A stretch of DNA of 64,000 bases from Mycobacterium sp. IS-836 (GTDB lineage: Bacteria > Actinomycetota > Actinomycetes > Mycobacteriales > Mycobacteriaceae). The notes beneath the pieces are model-generated. The model made no database searches. It was not told the origin of the DNA and saw only the letters and a list, made by a program, of their open reading frames with translations. Position 1 is the first letter of the stretch. Every line of letters begins with the position of its first letter. Below are positions 36,826 to 45,385 of this stretch, piece after piece. Made by a program: the position numbers and the translations under genes. The stretch covers positions 167,773 through 231,772 of the forward strand of contig NZ_MBEU01000004.1 of assembly GCF_001954275.1 (NCBI RefSeq), in the 5' to 3' direction.

Positions 36826-37616
36826 CCCGGCGCGCCCAACCCGAATCCGCCATCGGGGTGGATCGTTTCGCCGGTGATGCCGCGGGATCGGTCGGACGCC
36901 AGGAACACATAACTCCACGCGTGGTCCCGGCCGTCGAGCGCAATGTTGAGCGGGGTGCGCGCGGCGAGGTCGCGGGCCCGGTTGGGGGTGTCATCGAGCC
37001 GCACGGCGTCCAGTCCCAGGCTGGACGGGCCGCGTAGGTCGGTGCCCAGCGTGCCGCCCGGCGCCACCCCGTTGACGCGAATTCCGGGCGCCAGCTCGTG
37101 TGCCAGGGCCGAGACCAGCCCGCGCACGGCGAACTTCGACGAGACGTACAGCACGCCGCCGCGTCCGGGATAGAACGACGACGCGGACTCGGTGAGGATG
37201 ATCGAGGAGCCGGTTCCGGCCTGCAGCGCCGGTACCGCGGCCTTGACCGAGTGCAGATGGCTGAGCACATTGGTGCGGAAGATTTCGTCGAACGCGGGGG
37301 CAAGGCCGTCGGCGTCGAGGTCGGCAATTCCCTTGTAGAAATCGAAGATTCCGACGCAGTTCACCAGGGTGTCCAGCCCGTCGAACGCGTCGGCCGCCGC
37401 GGCGACCGCGCGCTCGTTGGCCTCGCGGGTGACGGCGTCGCCTTCGATCACCGGGAGGCCGGGTGACTTCCGCCGCAGCGCCTCGCATTTCTCGGAATCA
37501 CGTTCCAGCACAGCGACGTTGGCGCCCTCGGCACAGAACGTGTCGACGACGGCGCGGCCGATTCCCGAACCGCCGCCCACCACCAGCGCCCGCTTGCCCT
37601 GGAGCCAGCCCGTCAT
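36822..37616 (-). CDS. cis-Dihydrodiol dehydrogenase (SDR, BphB/HcaB type)
   Basis: 264 aa from the ATG at 37616. It has GKRALVVGGGSGIGRAV, NCVGIFDFYKGI, catalytic Ser in ILTESASSFYPG, and LYVSSKFAV with Tyr and Lys. The C-terminal block VNGVAPGGTLGTDLRGPSSL is characteristic of cis-dihydrodiol dehydrogenases of biphenyl and phenylpropionate pathways, which rearomatise the diol made by ring-hydroxylating dioxygenases. It overlaps both neighbours by ATGA. Confidence 0.87.
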   Translation of the reverse strand: MTGWLQGKRALVVGGGSGIGRAVVDTFCAEGANVAVLERDSEKCEALRRKSPGLPVIEGDAVTREANERAVAAAADAFDGLDTLVNCVGIFDFYKGIADLDADGLAPAFDEIFRTNVLSHLHSVKAAVPALQAGTGSSIILTESASSFYPGRGGVLYVSSKFAVRGLVSALAHELAPGIRVNGVAPGGTLGTDLRGPSSLGLDAVRLDDTPNRARDLAARTPLNIALDGRDHAWSYVFLASDRSRGITGETIHPDGGFGLGAPG

Positions 37617-37840
37617 CGTTCGCCCTCGTCGGGCAGCAGCGGGCCATCGGGATTGCCGACCATGGCCGCCAGCGTACGACTGTTCTGCCGGGTCAGTGCC
37701 TCGATCTCGAGCGCGTCGAGGCTGATCGATCGCCCGGACTTTGGCGCGCTGATCAGCAGCCGCGACCCGTTGCGCGTATCGACTCGGCGCACCACGACCT
37801 CGGTGAATTCGTTGGCAATCGTGATGGCGCCGTCGCTCAT
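37613..37840 (-). CDS. 75-aa protein of ring-hydroxylating dioxygenase operons
   Basis: Small acidic-tailed protein beginning MSDGAITIANEFTEVVVRRV, with SGRSISLDALEIEALT. Similar short ORFs next to dioxygenase genes have been labelled dihydrodiol dehydrogenase in databases although they are too short to be enzymes. It overlaps the beta subunit and SDR genes by ATGA on each side, so it is surely translated. A structural or assembly role is possible; not known. Confidence 0.75.
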   Translation of the reverse strand: MSDGAITIANEFTEVVVRRVDTRNGSRLLISAPKSGRSISLDALEIEALTRQNSRTLAAMVGNPDGPLLPDEGER

Positions 37841-38367
37841 AGGAACACCGCCAGGTTTTGCATCCGCAGCACCGACTCGTCGACAAAGATCGTGCGGCGG
37901 GCCAGCTTCCAGTCATCGCCACACCTACGCAGGACGTCCTCGCGCCCGCACGACAGCAGCGCGCTCTCGTTCACGTCCCCGCGGCTACGGAAGAGCAGTT
38001 CGGCCGATTCGGCCACCAGGTGTGCCTCGTCTTCGCCGTCGAAGGTGCGCACGTTGGTGACGAAGTGCCGCAGCCGCGACGGCGGATCCTCGGTCCAGGC
38101 GTGCTCGGTGGCGAAGCGCGCGACCCGCTGGCGTAGCGAGTACTTGTCCTCGTCGAAATGGGCCATCCCCGGTCCCCTTTCCGGTGCGGCGTCGAACCCG
38201 GCGCCGCGCGCCGTCGTAACCCGGACAGGCATCACGTAACGGACGTCGTCGGTTAGCGTGTCCAGCCACGCGTCGTAGTCCTGGGCGTCCAGCAGGTAGG
38301 CCTCGTCGACCAGGAACTGATGGGCTTGCAGATGGCGAATGTCGTTGAATGGCAGGGCTTTTCTCAT
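37837..38367 (-). CDS. Ring-hydroxylating dioxygenase, beta subunit
   Basis: 176 aa from the ATG at 38367. NTF2-like cone fold: AHQFLVDEAYLLDAQDYDAWLD and LARRTIFVDESVLRMQNLAVFL are family signatures. It has no cofactor; it forms the alpha3beta3 core with the alpha subunit. The frame upstream of 38367 is a shadow. ATGA overlaps on both sides. Confidence 0.9.
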   Translation of the reverse strand: MRKALPFNDIRHLQAHQFLVDEAYLLDAQDYDAWLDTLTDDVRYVMPVRVTTARGAGFDAAPERGPGMAHFDEDKYSLRQRVARFATEHAWTEDPPSRLRHFVTNVRTFDGEDEAHLVAESAELLFRSRGDVNESALLSCGREDVLRRCGDDWKLARRTIFVDESVLRMQNLAVFL

Positions 38368-39707
38368 GACAGGTAGTCCGCCCACAACGTCAGCAACGCG
38401 CGCTGGTTGTTCTCGTTGTAGCCGACCTGGGCGCGCCCCGGCCCGTGGAACGACTCGGCCGTCAGTGGCTCGATAACCGGACGGTCGTCGGGCAGCAGGC
38501 CCATCCGGCTGTTCAGCAGCAGGCGGCGCGCCATCGAACCGCCCGCGGTGGTAGTCAGCGACACCCAGTTCTCCACGTCGTCTTGTTCGAACATGCCGGT
38601 CGAACCGAAGCACATCAAATATGCCTTGTAGGAGTCCCGTTTGTACTGCGGGGGAGCGGCCGAGTCCACCGCGAACCACGAGCACACCTCGGTTTCGTTC
38701 TCACTGATCGGCTGCCACAGCCGGATCGAGATGAACGGCAAAACCGCCTCGCTGCCGGGCAATTTCGGCCAGTTGTGCACGAAACTCAGGTTCGGAAAGC
38801 AGGTAGCCGCGGAGATCATGAATCCGTCCTCGCCGACCACCCGCTGCTGCCGCGGCGTCCAGGTGTCCTTGATCCGGCCGATCATCTCGTCGGGATAGCC
38901 GACGTGGCGCATCCGCTCCTCGAAGCCGCCCGGCGGGAGTTTGTACGTGGTGCCGCCGCCGCGGTGCGCCCAGTAGGTGGCACCGTCCTTGCGCTTCTGG
39001 GCTTTTGGCTCGCGGAACAGCCCGATGTCGACGATCGACGCGTGCGTGTGCGGCGTGTGGTACATGTCGCCGGCGAAGTTCTCGGCGCCGATCTTCCAGT
39101 TGGCCTTGATCCGCCATCGTTGCGGCCCCCGCAGCTCGATGCCGCCGCTGCTCTGCTTGGTGTAGTAGTCCAGGTAGAACCTGAAGTCGCCGAGGAAGTC
39201 CTCGAGCGGCTCGGCGCGGGGATCCAGGCTGATGAACAACAGCCCGTTGTAGGCGGCCAGGTTCGGTGCCGGCAGCAGGGTCTGGTTTTTGGCGAACCCC
39301 GCGTCGCCGCCGTAGGCCTCGCGGTGGAACGGCAAGCCGGTGAGCCGGCCGTCGTTGCGGTAGGTCCAGCCGTGATACGGGCAGCGGAAGTTGGAGGCGT
39401 TGCCCATCTCGGCTCGGCAGACCTGCATGCCGCGATGCAGGCACATATTGAACAAAGCACGCACTTCGCCGTTCGCGCAACGGGTGACGATGAAGGAATC
39501 GTCGAGAACCCGGCGCACTACGTAGTCGCCCTCCTGCGGGATCTCCGACTCGTGCGCCACGAACGTCCACGCCCGGCCGAACAGGCGTTCCTTCTCCAGC
39601 TCGAAAAGCTGCCTGTCGTTGTAGATGTGCGCGGGGATCATCCCCTGGCGGACGTTCTCGAAGACAGCCACTAAATCGCTGTGCTGATCTGCCATCGGGC
39701 GGCTCAC
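38364..39707 (-). CDS. Ring-hydroxylating dioxygenase, alpha subunit
   Basis: 447 aa from GTG 39707 (ATG 39695 would give 443). The Rieske cluster ligands are CLHRGMQVC and CPYHGW (C-x-H...C-x2-H, about residues 91-114); the catalytic iron site is ENFAGDMYHTPHTH with Asp, His and His near 210, and the third carboxylate is probably in DDVENW. It inserts O2 into an aromatic ring to give a cis-diol. The operon and pcaHGB suggest phthalate or a related acid. Ferredoxin and reductase partners are not in the operon. Confidence 0.92.
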   Translation of the reverse strand: MSRPMADQHSDLVAVFENVRQGMIPAHIYNDRQLFELEKERLFGRAWTFVAHESEIPQEGDYVVRRVLDDSFIVTRCANGEVRALFNMCLHRGMQVCRAEMGNASNFRCPYHGWTYRNDGRLTGLPFHREAYGGDAGFAKNQTLLPAPNLAAYNGLLFISLDPRAEPLEDFLGDFRFYLDYYTKQSSGGIELRGPQRWRIKANWKIGAENFAGDMYHTPHTHASIVDIGLFREPKAQKRKDGATYWAHRGGGTTYKLPPGGFEERMRHVGYPDEMIGRIKDTWTPRQQRVVGEDGFMISAATCFPNLSFVHNWPKLPGSEAVLPFISIRLWQPISENETEVCSWFAVDSAAPPQYKRDSYKAYLMCFGSTGMFEQDDVENWVSLTTTAGGSMARRLLLNSRMGLLPDDRPVIEPLTAESFHGPGRAQVGYNENNQRALLTLWADYLS

Positions 39708-39910
39708 TCTGCTCTACAGAAGGATCTTCTGGTCAATAGAATCCGCCAAAACGGTCCCGCCGGCAATCCCGAAGGATCCTTTGAGCTGATTCACAGGTGC
39801 CGCACAATCGACGACCGGGTGGGCGCCGCTACGGTGGTCCCGGGCAGTAATCTCCGCGTTTGCGTATCTAATCGTCGTATAGCGCTGCATGTGAGGAAGG
39901 GTAGGTAGCC

Positions 39911-40843
39911 ATGGTTGGTCGGTCACGGGATGGCCGATTGCGGAATGTCGGACCGCGGGTGTTGTCCGGCATCGGGCGTCAGGAGTGGCTGGATCGGCCG
40001 AGCTATCGGTTGGAACACCTGCTCAGCTTCGCCTACAACGGACTCGGCCGGGCCCGCAACGCCGTCACCAATGCGCTCAACGGTGTGTGGCTCGGGCACC
40101 CGGTTCATCCGCCGCTGGCGTCGCTGACGAGCGGGGCGCTCGGCACGACGGTGGCGCTGGACGCCCTCAGCCTGCTGCCGGGCCAGCCGGCCACCGAGGT
40201 CCGCGACGCATCGCGGTTCGCCTCCCGCGCGCTCGGCGTCGGCATCCTGGCGAGCATCGGCTCTGCCATCACCGGCGCCACCGACTGGCAGCACACCCAC
40301 GAGCAGGATCGCCGGGTGGGGCTGGTGCACGGCGTGGTGAACATGGTGGCGACGGCGCTGTACGCGCGGTCGTGGTGGGACCGCCGCCGCGGTCGCCACG
40401 GCCGCGGGATCGTCCTGAGCGCGCTGGGCTACGGCCTGACGCTCGGCGGCAGCTACCTGGGCGGGGCCCTGGTGTTCGACTCCGGCATCGGAATCGACCA
40501 GTCGGGCGAACGGCTGCGCACCACCGAGTGGACCCCGGTGTTGCCGGAGGGCTCGTTGAACGGAAAGCCGGTGCGGGTCGAGGTCGACGGGGTGGGGCTG
40601 GTGGTCTGCCAGACCGAGCCCGGCGAGGTGTCGGCGTTCGGTGAGTTCTGCCCGCACCTGGCCGCTCCGATGGCCGACGGCTGGGTCGATCGGGGCCGGA
40701 TCGTGTGTCCATGGCACGGCTCGTGGTTCGCGGCCGAGTCGGGCGAGGTTTTGCGTGGCCCTTCGGCTGCTCCGCTGCCGTGTTACGAGGCCAGGCTGGT
40801 CGACGGAATGGTCGAAGTGCGTGCCGAGGAGGTAGCGAAGTGA
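39911..40843 (+). CDS. DUF2231 membrane domain fused to a Rieske domain
   Basis: 310 aa. About residues 45-200 are a four-helix membrane DUF2231 domain (LGHPVHPPLASLTSGALGTT is its signature). About 210-305 is a Rieske 2Fe-2S domain with CPHLAAPM and CPWHGSWF as ligands. The fusion suggests a membrane electron carrier. It ends on the hemerythrin GTG (GTGA overlap) and is divergent from the dioxygenase operon, but a direct role as its electron donor is only inference. Confidence 0.87.
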   Translation: MVGRSRDGRLRNVGPRVLSGIGRQEWLDRPSYRLEHLLSFAYNGLGRARNAVTNALNGVWLGHPVHPPLASLTSGALGTTVALDALSLLPGQPATEVRDASRFASRALGVGILASIGSAITGATDWQHTHEQDRRVGLVHGVVNMVATALYARSWWDRRRGRHGRGIVLSALGYGLTLGGSYLGGALVFDSGIGIDQSGERLRTTEWTPVLPEGSLNGKPVRVEVDGVGLVVCQTEPGEVSAFGEFCPHLAAPMADGWVDRGRIVCPWHGSWFAAESGEVLRGPSAAPLPCYEARLVDGMVEVRAEEVAK

Positions 40844-41325
40844 ACGCGTACGAAGTGCTGAAGGATCACCACGTCGTGATCAAAGGGCTCGGTCGCAAGA
40901 TCAGCGAAGCGCCGGTGAACAGCGAAGAGCGCCATGCCCTTTTCGACGAGATGCTGATCGAACTCGACATTCATTTCCGCATCGAGGACGACTTGTACTA
41001 CCCGGCGTTGGGGGCGGCCACCAAGCTGATCGCGATCGCGCACGCCGAGCATCGGCAGGTGATCGACCAGCTGTCGGTGCTGCTGAAGACCCCGCAGACC
41101 GCGCCGGGGTACGAGCAGGAGTGGAACTCGTTCAAGACCGTGCTGGAGGCGCACGCCGACGAGGAAGAGCGCGACATGATTCCCGCTCCGCCGGAGGTGA
41201 AGATCACCGACGCCGAACTCGAGGAGCTGGGCAACAAGATGGCCGCCAAGATCGACCAATACCGTGGCTCGGCGCTGCACAAGTTGCGCACCAAGGGTCG
41301 CGCCGCGCTGGTGCGCGCTCTGTAG
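40840..41325 (+). CDS. Hemerythrin HHE-domain protein
   Basis: 161 aa from GTG 40840, with GAGGAGGT seven bases upstream. The diiron His/Glu ligands are spread over LKDHHVVIKGL, ELDIHFRIEDDLYYP, IAHAEHRQV and EAHADEEERDMIP. Mycobacterial hemerythrin-like proteins have been linked to oxygen, peroxide and nitric oxide handling. It is translationally coupled to the Rieske fusion, so the pair may work together. Confidence 0.88.
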   Translation: MNAYEVLKDHHVVIKGLGRKISEAPVNSEERHALFDEMLIELDIHFRIEDDLYYPALGAATKLIAIAHAEHRQVIDQLSVLLKTPQTAPGYEQEWNSFKTVLEAHADEEERDMIPAPPEVKITDAELEELGNKMAAKIDQYRGSALHKLRTKGRAALVRAL

Positions 41326-41360
41326 CTCACGGCCGCATCGCGCGGGTAGCGTCACGGCTC

Positions 41361-42119
41361 ATGAACGCCGAGCGCGCCGCGTCGCAGGCCGACATCACCG
41401 CGGAGATCGCGTGCCTGGCGGCCGGCTACCGGCGCGCGGACGGTGCCGGGCCGCAGCCGCGCCTGGACTACCCGCCCTACCGCAGCAGCGCCCTGCGACA
41501 CCCGAAACACCCTCTGCTGGTTGTCGATCCCGAGGCGGTCGAACGCGAGGCACCGTGCTTCGGCGCCCAGGACGTCGACCCCCTCGACGCCGACCTGACG
41601 GCCCGCCACCCGGGCGAGCCGATCGGCGAGCGCGTCATCGTGACCGGGCGGGTCCTCGACGATTCCGGTGCGCCGGTGGCCGGCCAGCTGGTCGAGATCT
41701 GGCAGGCCAACGCCGCCGGTCGCTATCACCACCAGCTCGACCAGCACCCCGCGCCGCTCGATCCCAACTTCACCGGCGCCGGGCGCTGCCTGACCGGAGC
41801 CGACGGGTCGTACCGCTTTCTCACCGTCAAGCCCGGGCCATATCCCTGGCGCAACCACCGAAATGCCTGGCGCCCGGCGCACATCCACTTCTCGGTTTTC
41901 GGCACCGCGTTCACCCAGCGTCTGGTCACGCAGATGTACTTCCCCGGCGACCCGTTGTTCGACCTGGACCCGATTTTCCAGTCCATCCTGGATCCCGCTG
42001 CGCGCCAACGGTTGATCGCGCGCTACGACCACGACCTCACCCAGCCGGAATTCGCGACGGGGTACCGGTGGGACATCGTGGTCTGCGGAAGCCGACGAAC
42101 CTGGACCGAAGATGCCTGA
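41361..42119 (+). CDS. pcaH: Protocatechuate 3,4-dioxygenase, beta subunit
   Basis: 252 aa. Ortho-cleaves protocatechuate to 3-carboxy-cis,cis-muconate. The non-haem Fe(III) ligands are visible: one Tyr in NAAGRYHHQLDQHP, one in GPYPWRNHRN, and the His pair in WRPAHIHFS. The N-terminal LDYPPYRSSALRHPKHPL segment is typical of the beta subunit. Overlaps pcaG by eight bases. Confidence 0.92.
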   Translation: MNAERAASQADITAEIACLAAGYRRADGAGPQPRLDYPPYRSSALRHPKHPLLVVDPEAVEREAPCFGAQDVDPLDADLTARHPGEPIGERVIVTGRVLDDSGAPVAGQLVEIWQANAAGRYHHQLDQHPAPLDPNFTGAGRCLTGADGSYRFLTVKPGPYPWRNHRNAWRPAHIHFSVFGTAFTQRLVTQMYFPGDPLFDLDPIFQSILDPAARQRLIARYDHDLTQPEFATGYRWDIVVCGSRRTWTEDA

Positions 42120-42678
42120 ATTAGCTTGTACCCCAGGGCAAACGGTGGGGCCGTTCTTCGGCATGGCATTGCCGTACCCCGGGGGCGGCGACCTGGTCGA
42201 CGCCGCGCATCCGCGGGCCGTGCGGTTGCACGGCACCGTCTACGACGGGGCCGGCGCCGTCGTCCCGGACGCGCTGGTCGAACTCTGGCAGGCCGACGGC
42301 GCCGGCCGAATCCCGCGGCAGGCCGGCTCGCTGCGGCGCGCCGGGACCGGGTTCACGGGATGGGGGCGCGCGGCCACCGACGCGGCGGGCCATTACGCGT
42401 TCACCACCCTGGCGCCCGGTTCGGCGAGTGGCGGGCGGCCACCGTTCTTCGCCCTCGTCGTCTTCGCCCGGGGGCTCTTGGACCTCTTGTTCACCCGCGC
42501 CTACCTGCCCGGCGCAGACTTGGCCGCCGATCCGCTGCTCAGCGTGATCGACCCCGGCCGGCGGGCCGGCCTGCTGTGTATCGCCGAAAGTGATTCCGGC
42601 CGAACGGGTTACCGCTTCGATATCCACCTGCAGGGCCCGAACGAGACGGTTTTTCTGGCATACGGGGACGAGGGGTGA
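42112..42678 (+). CDS. pcaG: Protocatechuate 3,4-dioxygenase, alpha subunit
   Basis: 188 aa. Starts PELACTPGQTVGPFFGMALPY, the alpha-subunit signature, followed by the conserved dioxygenase fold (PDALVELWQADGAGRIP). It lacks the iron-binding Tyr and His of the beta subunit, as usual. It forms the alpha-beta protomer with PcaH and overlaps pcaB by GTGA. Confidence 0.9.
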   Translation: MPELACTPGQTVGPFFGMALPYPGGGDLVDAAHPRAVRLHGTVYDGAGAVVPDALVELWQADGAGRIPRQAGSLRRAGTGFTGWGRAATDAAGHYAFTTLAPGSASGGRPPFFALVVFARGLLDLLFTRAYLPGADLAADPLLSVIDPGRRAGLLCIAESDSGRTGYRFDIHLQGPNETVFLAYGDEG

Positions 42679-43904
42679 TGACGAATCTGCTGTGGCCGGG
42701 GGACCATCGGGCCGGCGAGTACATGACGGACTGGGCGCTGCTGCAGTCGATGGTGGCGACGGAGTCCGCCTGGCTGGGCGCCCTTGCCGCCGCCGGCCTC
42801 GCACCCGCCGAGTGCGCGAACATGGACCTGGCACACCTGGTGAACCCGACCGATTGCGAGTTGCTCGCCTTCGCCGCCGAGGGCGGCGGCAACCCGGTCA
42901 TCGGCCTGGTCGAGCTGCTGCGCCAGCGGGCCGTCCCGGCCATCGGGCCGTGGATTCACCGCGGACTCACCAGCCAGGACGTGCTGGACACCGGCCTGAT
43001 GCTGGCCGTGCGTGCCGCCGCGGATGCCGTCATAGCGCAGCTCACCCAACAGATTTCGACGGTCTCCACCCTTGCCGGAGAACATCGGGCCACCCCGATG
43101 GTGGCCCGAACCCTCACCCAGCACGCCGCGCCCACCACGTTCGGCGCCAAGGCGGCGGGCTGGCTGAACGGCGTGCTCGACGCGTGCGAGCGGCTGCGGG
43201 CGCTGGCCCTCCCGATCCAGGTCGGCGGCGCCTCCGGAACCCGCGCCGCCACAACGGAATTGGCGACACTGCTCACCGACGCCGACGACCCGGCTGCCGT
43301 CTCGGATCGCCTGGCGCTGGACGCGGCCACCGCGCTGGGCCTGGACGTCCGGGCGCCCTGGCACACGACGCGAACACCGGTCACCGCGGCCGGCGACGCC
43401 CTCGTCGGCTGCACCGACTGCTGGGGCCGCATCGCCTCGGACGTCCTCACCCTGGGTCGCCCGGAGATCGCCGAACTCAGCGAACCGGCCGCCGAAGGGC
43501 GGGGCGGTTCTTCGTCGATGCCACACAAGCGCAATCCGGTGCTGTCCATCCTGATACGGCGGGCCGCCCTGTCGGCGCCGGCGCTGGCGGCGACCCTGCA
43601 CACCGCGGCGGCGCTGGCCAACGACGAACGCCCGGACGGTGCCTGGCACGCCGAATGGGACACGTTGCGGACCCTGGCGCGGCGGGCCGTGGTCGCGGGT
43701 TCCCAGTGCGTCGAGCTGCTGGCCGGCCTGCAGGTTCATCCTGAGCGGATGGCCGAAAACCTCGGCGCAGCAGACGTTCTGGGGGAGCAGCGAGCCATCG
43801 CAGAACTGGCGGGGAAGCCGCCGTCGCCGAGCTACTTCGGTGCCGTCGACCGCTTGATCGACGACAGCCTGGCCCGCGCCGAGCGAATGCTACGGGGCGC
43901 TTGA
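42675..43904 (+). CDS. pcaB: 3-Carboxy-cis,cis-muconate cycloisomerase
   Basis: 409 aa (GTG 42675; ATG 42678 also possible). Fumarase/aspartase superfamily: the signature loop GGSSSMPHKRNPVLS is near residue 275, with the catalytic Ser at its start. It converts carboxymuconate to gamma-carboxymuconolactone. pcaC/L, D and IJ are not here, so the lower pathway must be encoded elsewhere. Ends overlapping the convergent TetR gene by 15 bases. Confidence 0.9.
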   Translation: MMTNLLWPGDHRAGEYMTDWALLQSMVATESAWLGALAAAGLAPAECANMDLAHLVNPTDCELLAFAAEGGGNPVIGLVELLRQRAVPAIGPWIHRGLTSQDVLDTGLMLAVRAAADAVIAQLTQQISTVSTLAGEHRATPMVARTLTQHAAPTTFGAKAAGWLNGVLDACERLRALALPIQVGGASGTRAATTELATLLTDADDPAAVSDRLALDAATALGLDVRAPWHTTRTPVTAAGDALVGCTDCWGRIASDVLTLGRPEIAELSEPAAEGRGGSSSMPHKRNPVLSILIRRAALSAPALAATLHTAAALANDERPDGAWHAEWDTLRTLARRAVVAGSQCVELLAGLQVHPERMAENLGAADVLGEQRAIAELAGKPPSPSYFGAVDRLIDDSLARAERMLRGA

Positions 43905-44567
43905 CGCCTTGCCGTCTTGGTAGATGCTGGCCAGCCAGATGTGCGCCAGCGTGTCGATCACCCGGTCTTCCGCTATTGTCGGCTCCTCGGTGGTGAACGT
44001 CGCCGCCATCACTCGCTCGCTCAACATGTTCAGCGCAACCGAAAGATCTTCGGCCGGAACGAGTTTCGGGGCGGCGCCGCGCCCGCGCTCGGCCTCGATC
44101 GCCGCCGTGGTGGACCAGATCCACCTGTGCATGAGCGTCGACCACGCCTGCCGCACCTCGGGGTTGGTCGCCTTCGCGGCCGCGCCGGCGACCGCGACCG
44201 CGCGGTGCGATCCGGACACCTCGAAGAACGCCTCGATGCGGGCCCGCCACACGGCCACCGGGTCGCCCGGCAATCTGCCGGCCAGCGCCGTGAGGGCCGC
44301 GTGCGCCCGGGTGTTCACCTGGTCCAGCAGCGACAGCAACACCGCGTTCTTCGAGGGGAAGTAGAAGTAGAAGGTGGGACGGGAGATGCCCGCGCTCTTC
44401 GCCAGGTCGTCCACGGAGAAGTCGGCGAGGGGGCGCTGCGCCAGGAGTCGCTCGGCGGCGGCCAGGATCGCGCGCTCGCGGTCGTCGCCCACGAGGCGAG
44501 TGGCGCGGCGGCCCCGGGAGCCATGCACGTATTGGGTTCGCGTCGGCAGCTCGCGCACAGCTAACAA
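43890..44567 (-). CDS. EthR-like TetR-family regulator
   Basis: 225 aa. The N-terminal half (GDDRERAILAAAERLL, FSVDDLAKSAGISRPTFYFY and FPSKNAVLL) follows M. tuberculosis EthR closely, and the C-terminal half keeps WSTLMHRWIWSTTAAIEAER. EthR represses the Baeyer-Villiger monooxygenase gene ethA next to it. No ethA-like gene is here, so either this is a paralogue or ethA has moved. A start further inside than 44567 is possible. Confidence 0.82.
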   Translation of the reverse strand: MLAVRELPTRTQYVHGSRGRRATRLVGDDRERAILAAAERLLAQRPLADFSVDDLAKSAGISRPTFYFYFPSKNAVLLSLLDQVNTRAHAALTALAGRLPGDPVAVWRARIEAFFEVSGSHRAVAVAGAAAKATNPEVRQAWSTLMHRWIWSTTAAIEAERGRGAAPKLVPAEDLSVALNMLSERVMAATFTTEEPTIAEDRVIDTLAHIWLASIYQDGKASSAP

Positions 44568-44591
44568 CGCTCATCGAAGCGCCGACGATTG

Positions 44592-44607
44592 TCAACGAAA
44601 CGGTTGA
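44592..44607. promoter_or_regulatory. Inverted repeat upstream of the EthR-like gene
   Basis: TCAAC-N6-GTTGA lies 25 bases upstream of the TetR start, in AT-richer sequence. It is a plausible autoregulatory site, but arms of five bases are weak evidence. Confidence 0.35.
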
Positions 44608-44725
44608 TTAACAACTATGGTCCGTTGATCAGTCGCAACGCCACGACGAACACCGGCACGGGTACCGCCGACCAGACGGACGACCGCGCACAGGGCAAAC
44701 CACGAGCGCGCGGGCCGTGCGGTCG

Positions 44726-45331
44726 TCAGACGGCCTGCCGCGCCGGGCTTTGCAGGGGTTCCAGGACCAATGCGTGGCGACGCTGGTGCACGGTGAGATA
44801 CCGCAGCCCGTCGGGGCCCGCGGCGAACTGGCGTCGCGAACGCCGGGGCAACCACAGCAGCGCCCCGGGGGACAGGTCGATCGTGCCCGTTTCGGTGGTC
44901 AGCCGGCCGCCGCCGGACAGCACGTGGATCAACACGTCGAGGTCGGGTCCGGCATGCGAATCGATCGTGCCCCCCGCGGGCAGCGCGATGACATTGGAGT
45001 CCAGATCGCGCTCGCGGGCCTGCAGCTTCCAGACCGCCCCGGACGTATCGGCGTCGGCCGTTAACTCGGTGGTGTTAGCCAGGATTCGCGGCGGCGGGGT
45101 GGAGGTGAGCTTGCTGATCCGGATCCGCCACACCTGGGGTCCCCGTTCGACGTACTCCCAGCCGTAGCTGCCCGGAAGGTCGGCGTCGAACTCGTCGCGC
45201 AGGTGCTTGGGGTCGTGGTTGTTCACCAGGACGAACGACTCGCCGACCGCGAGCGCGGCGTACGTCGCGAAGATCGTCGGGTGCTTGTCCGGCTTCCGCA
45301 GCGCGCGTACGTCAAGTTCGTTGTCTGCCAT
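44726..45331 (-). CDS. DUF2249-cupin fusion protein
   Basis: 201 aa. Residues 1-75 match the DUF2249 fold (LDVRALRKPDKHPTIFATYA, LVNNHDPKHLRDEF, YGWEYVERGPQVWRIRI); residues about 95-190 form a cupin barrel (LPAGGTIDSHAGPDLDVLIH with possible metal ligands). DUF2249 proteins are often linked with haem or nitric oxide metabolism. It is divergent from fdxA across a shared palindrome. Confidence 0.78.
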   Translation of the reverse strand: MADNELDVRALRKPDKHPTIFATYAALAVGESFVLVNNHDPKHLRDEFDADLPGSYGWEYVERGPQVWRIRISKLTSTPPPRILANTTELTADADTSGAVWKLQARERDLDSNVIALPAGGTIDSHAGPDLDVLIHVLSGGGRLTTETGTIDLSPGALLWLPRRSRRQFAAGPDGLRYLTVHQRRHALVLEPLQSPARQAV

Positions 45332-45356
45332 GCACTCTCCCGTTCGATATAGTTTT

Positions 45357-45372
45357 CACAACTTGTCTTGTG
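45357..45372. promoter_or_regulatory. Palindrome in the cupin-fdxA divergent promoter
   Basis: CACAA-N6-TTGTG within TTTTCACAACTTGTCTTGTG, 14 bases before the fdxA start. It is in position to control both divergent genes. The SufR-like regulator just downstream of fdxA is a natural candidate, by position only. Confidence 0.5.
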
Positions 45373-45385
45373 TAAACTCTAGCGC

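Noticed and set aside
44589..45167. 192-codon plus-strand frame over the DUF2249-cupin gene
   Set aside because: Shadow; the minus-strand frame has two recognisable domains.
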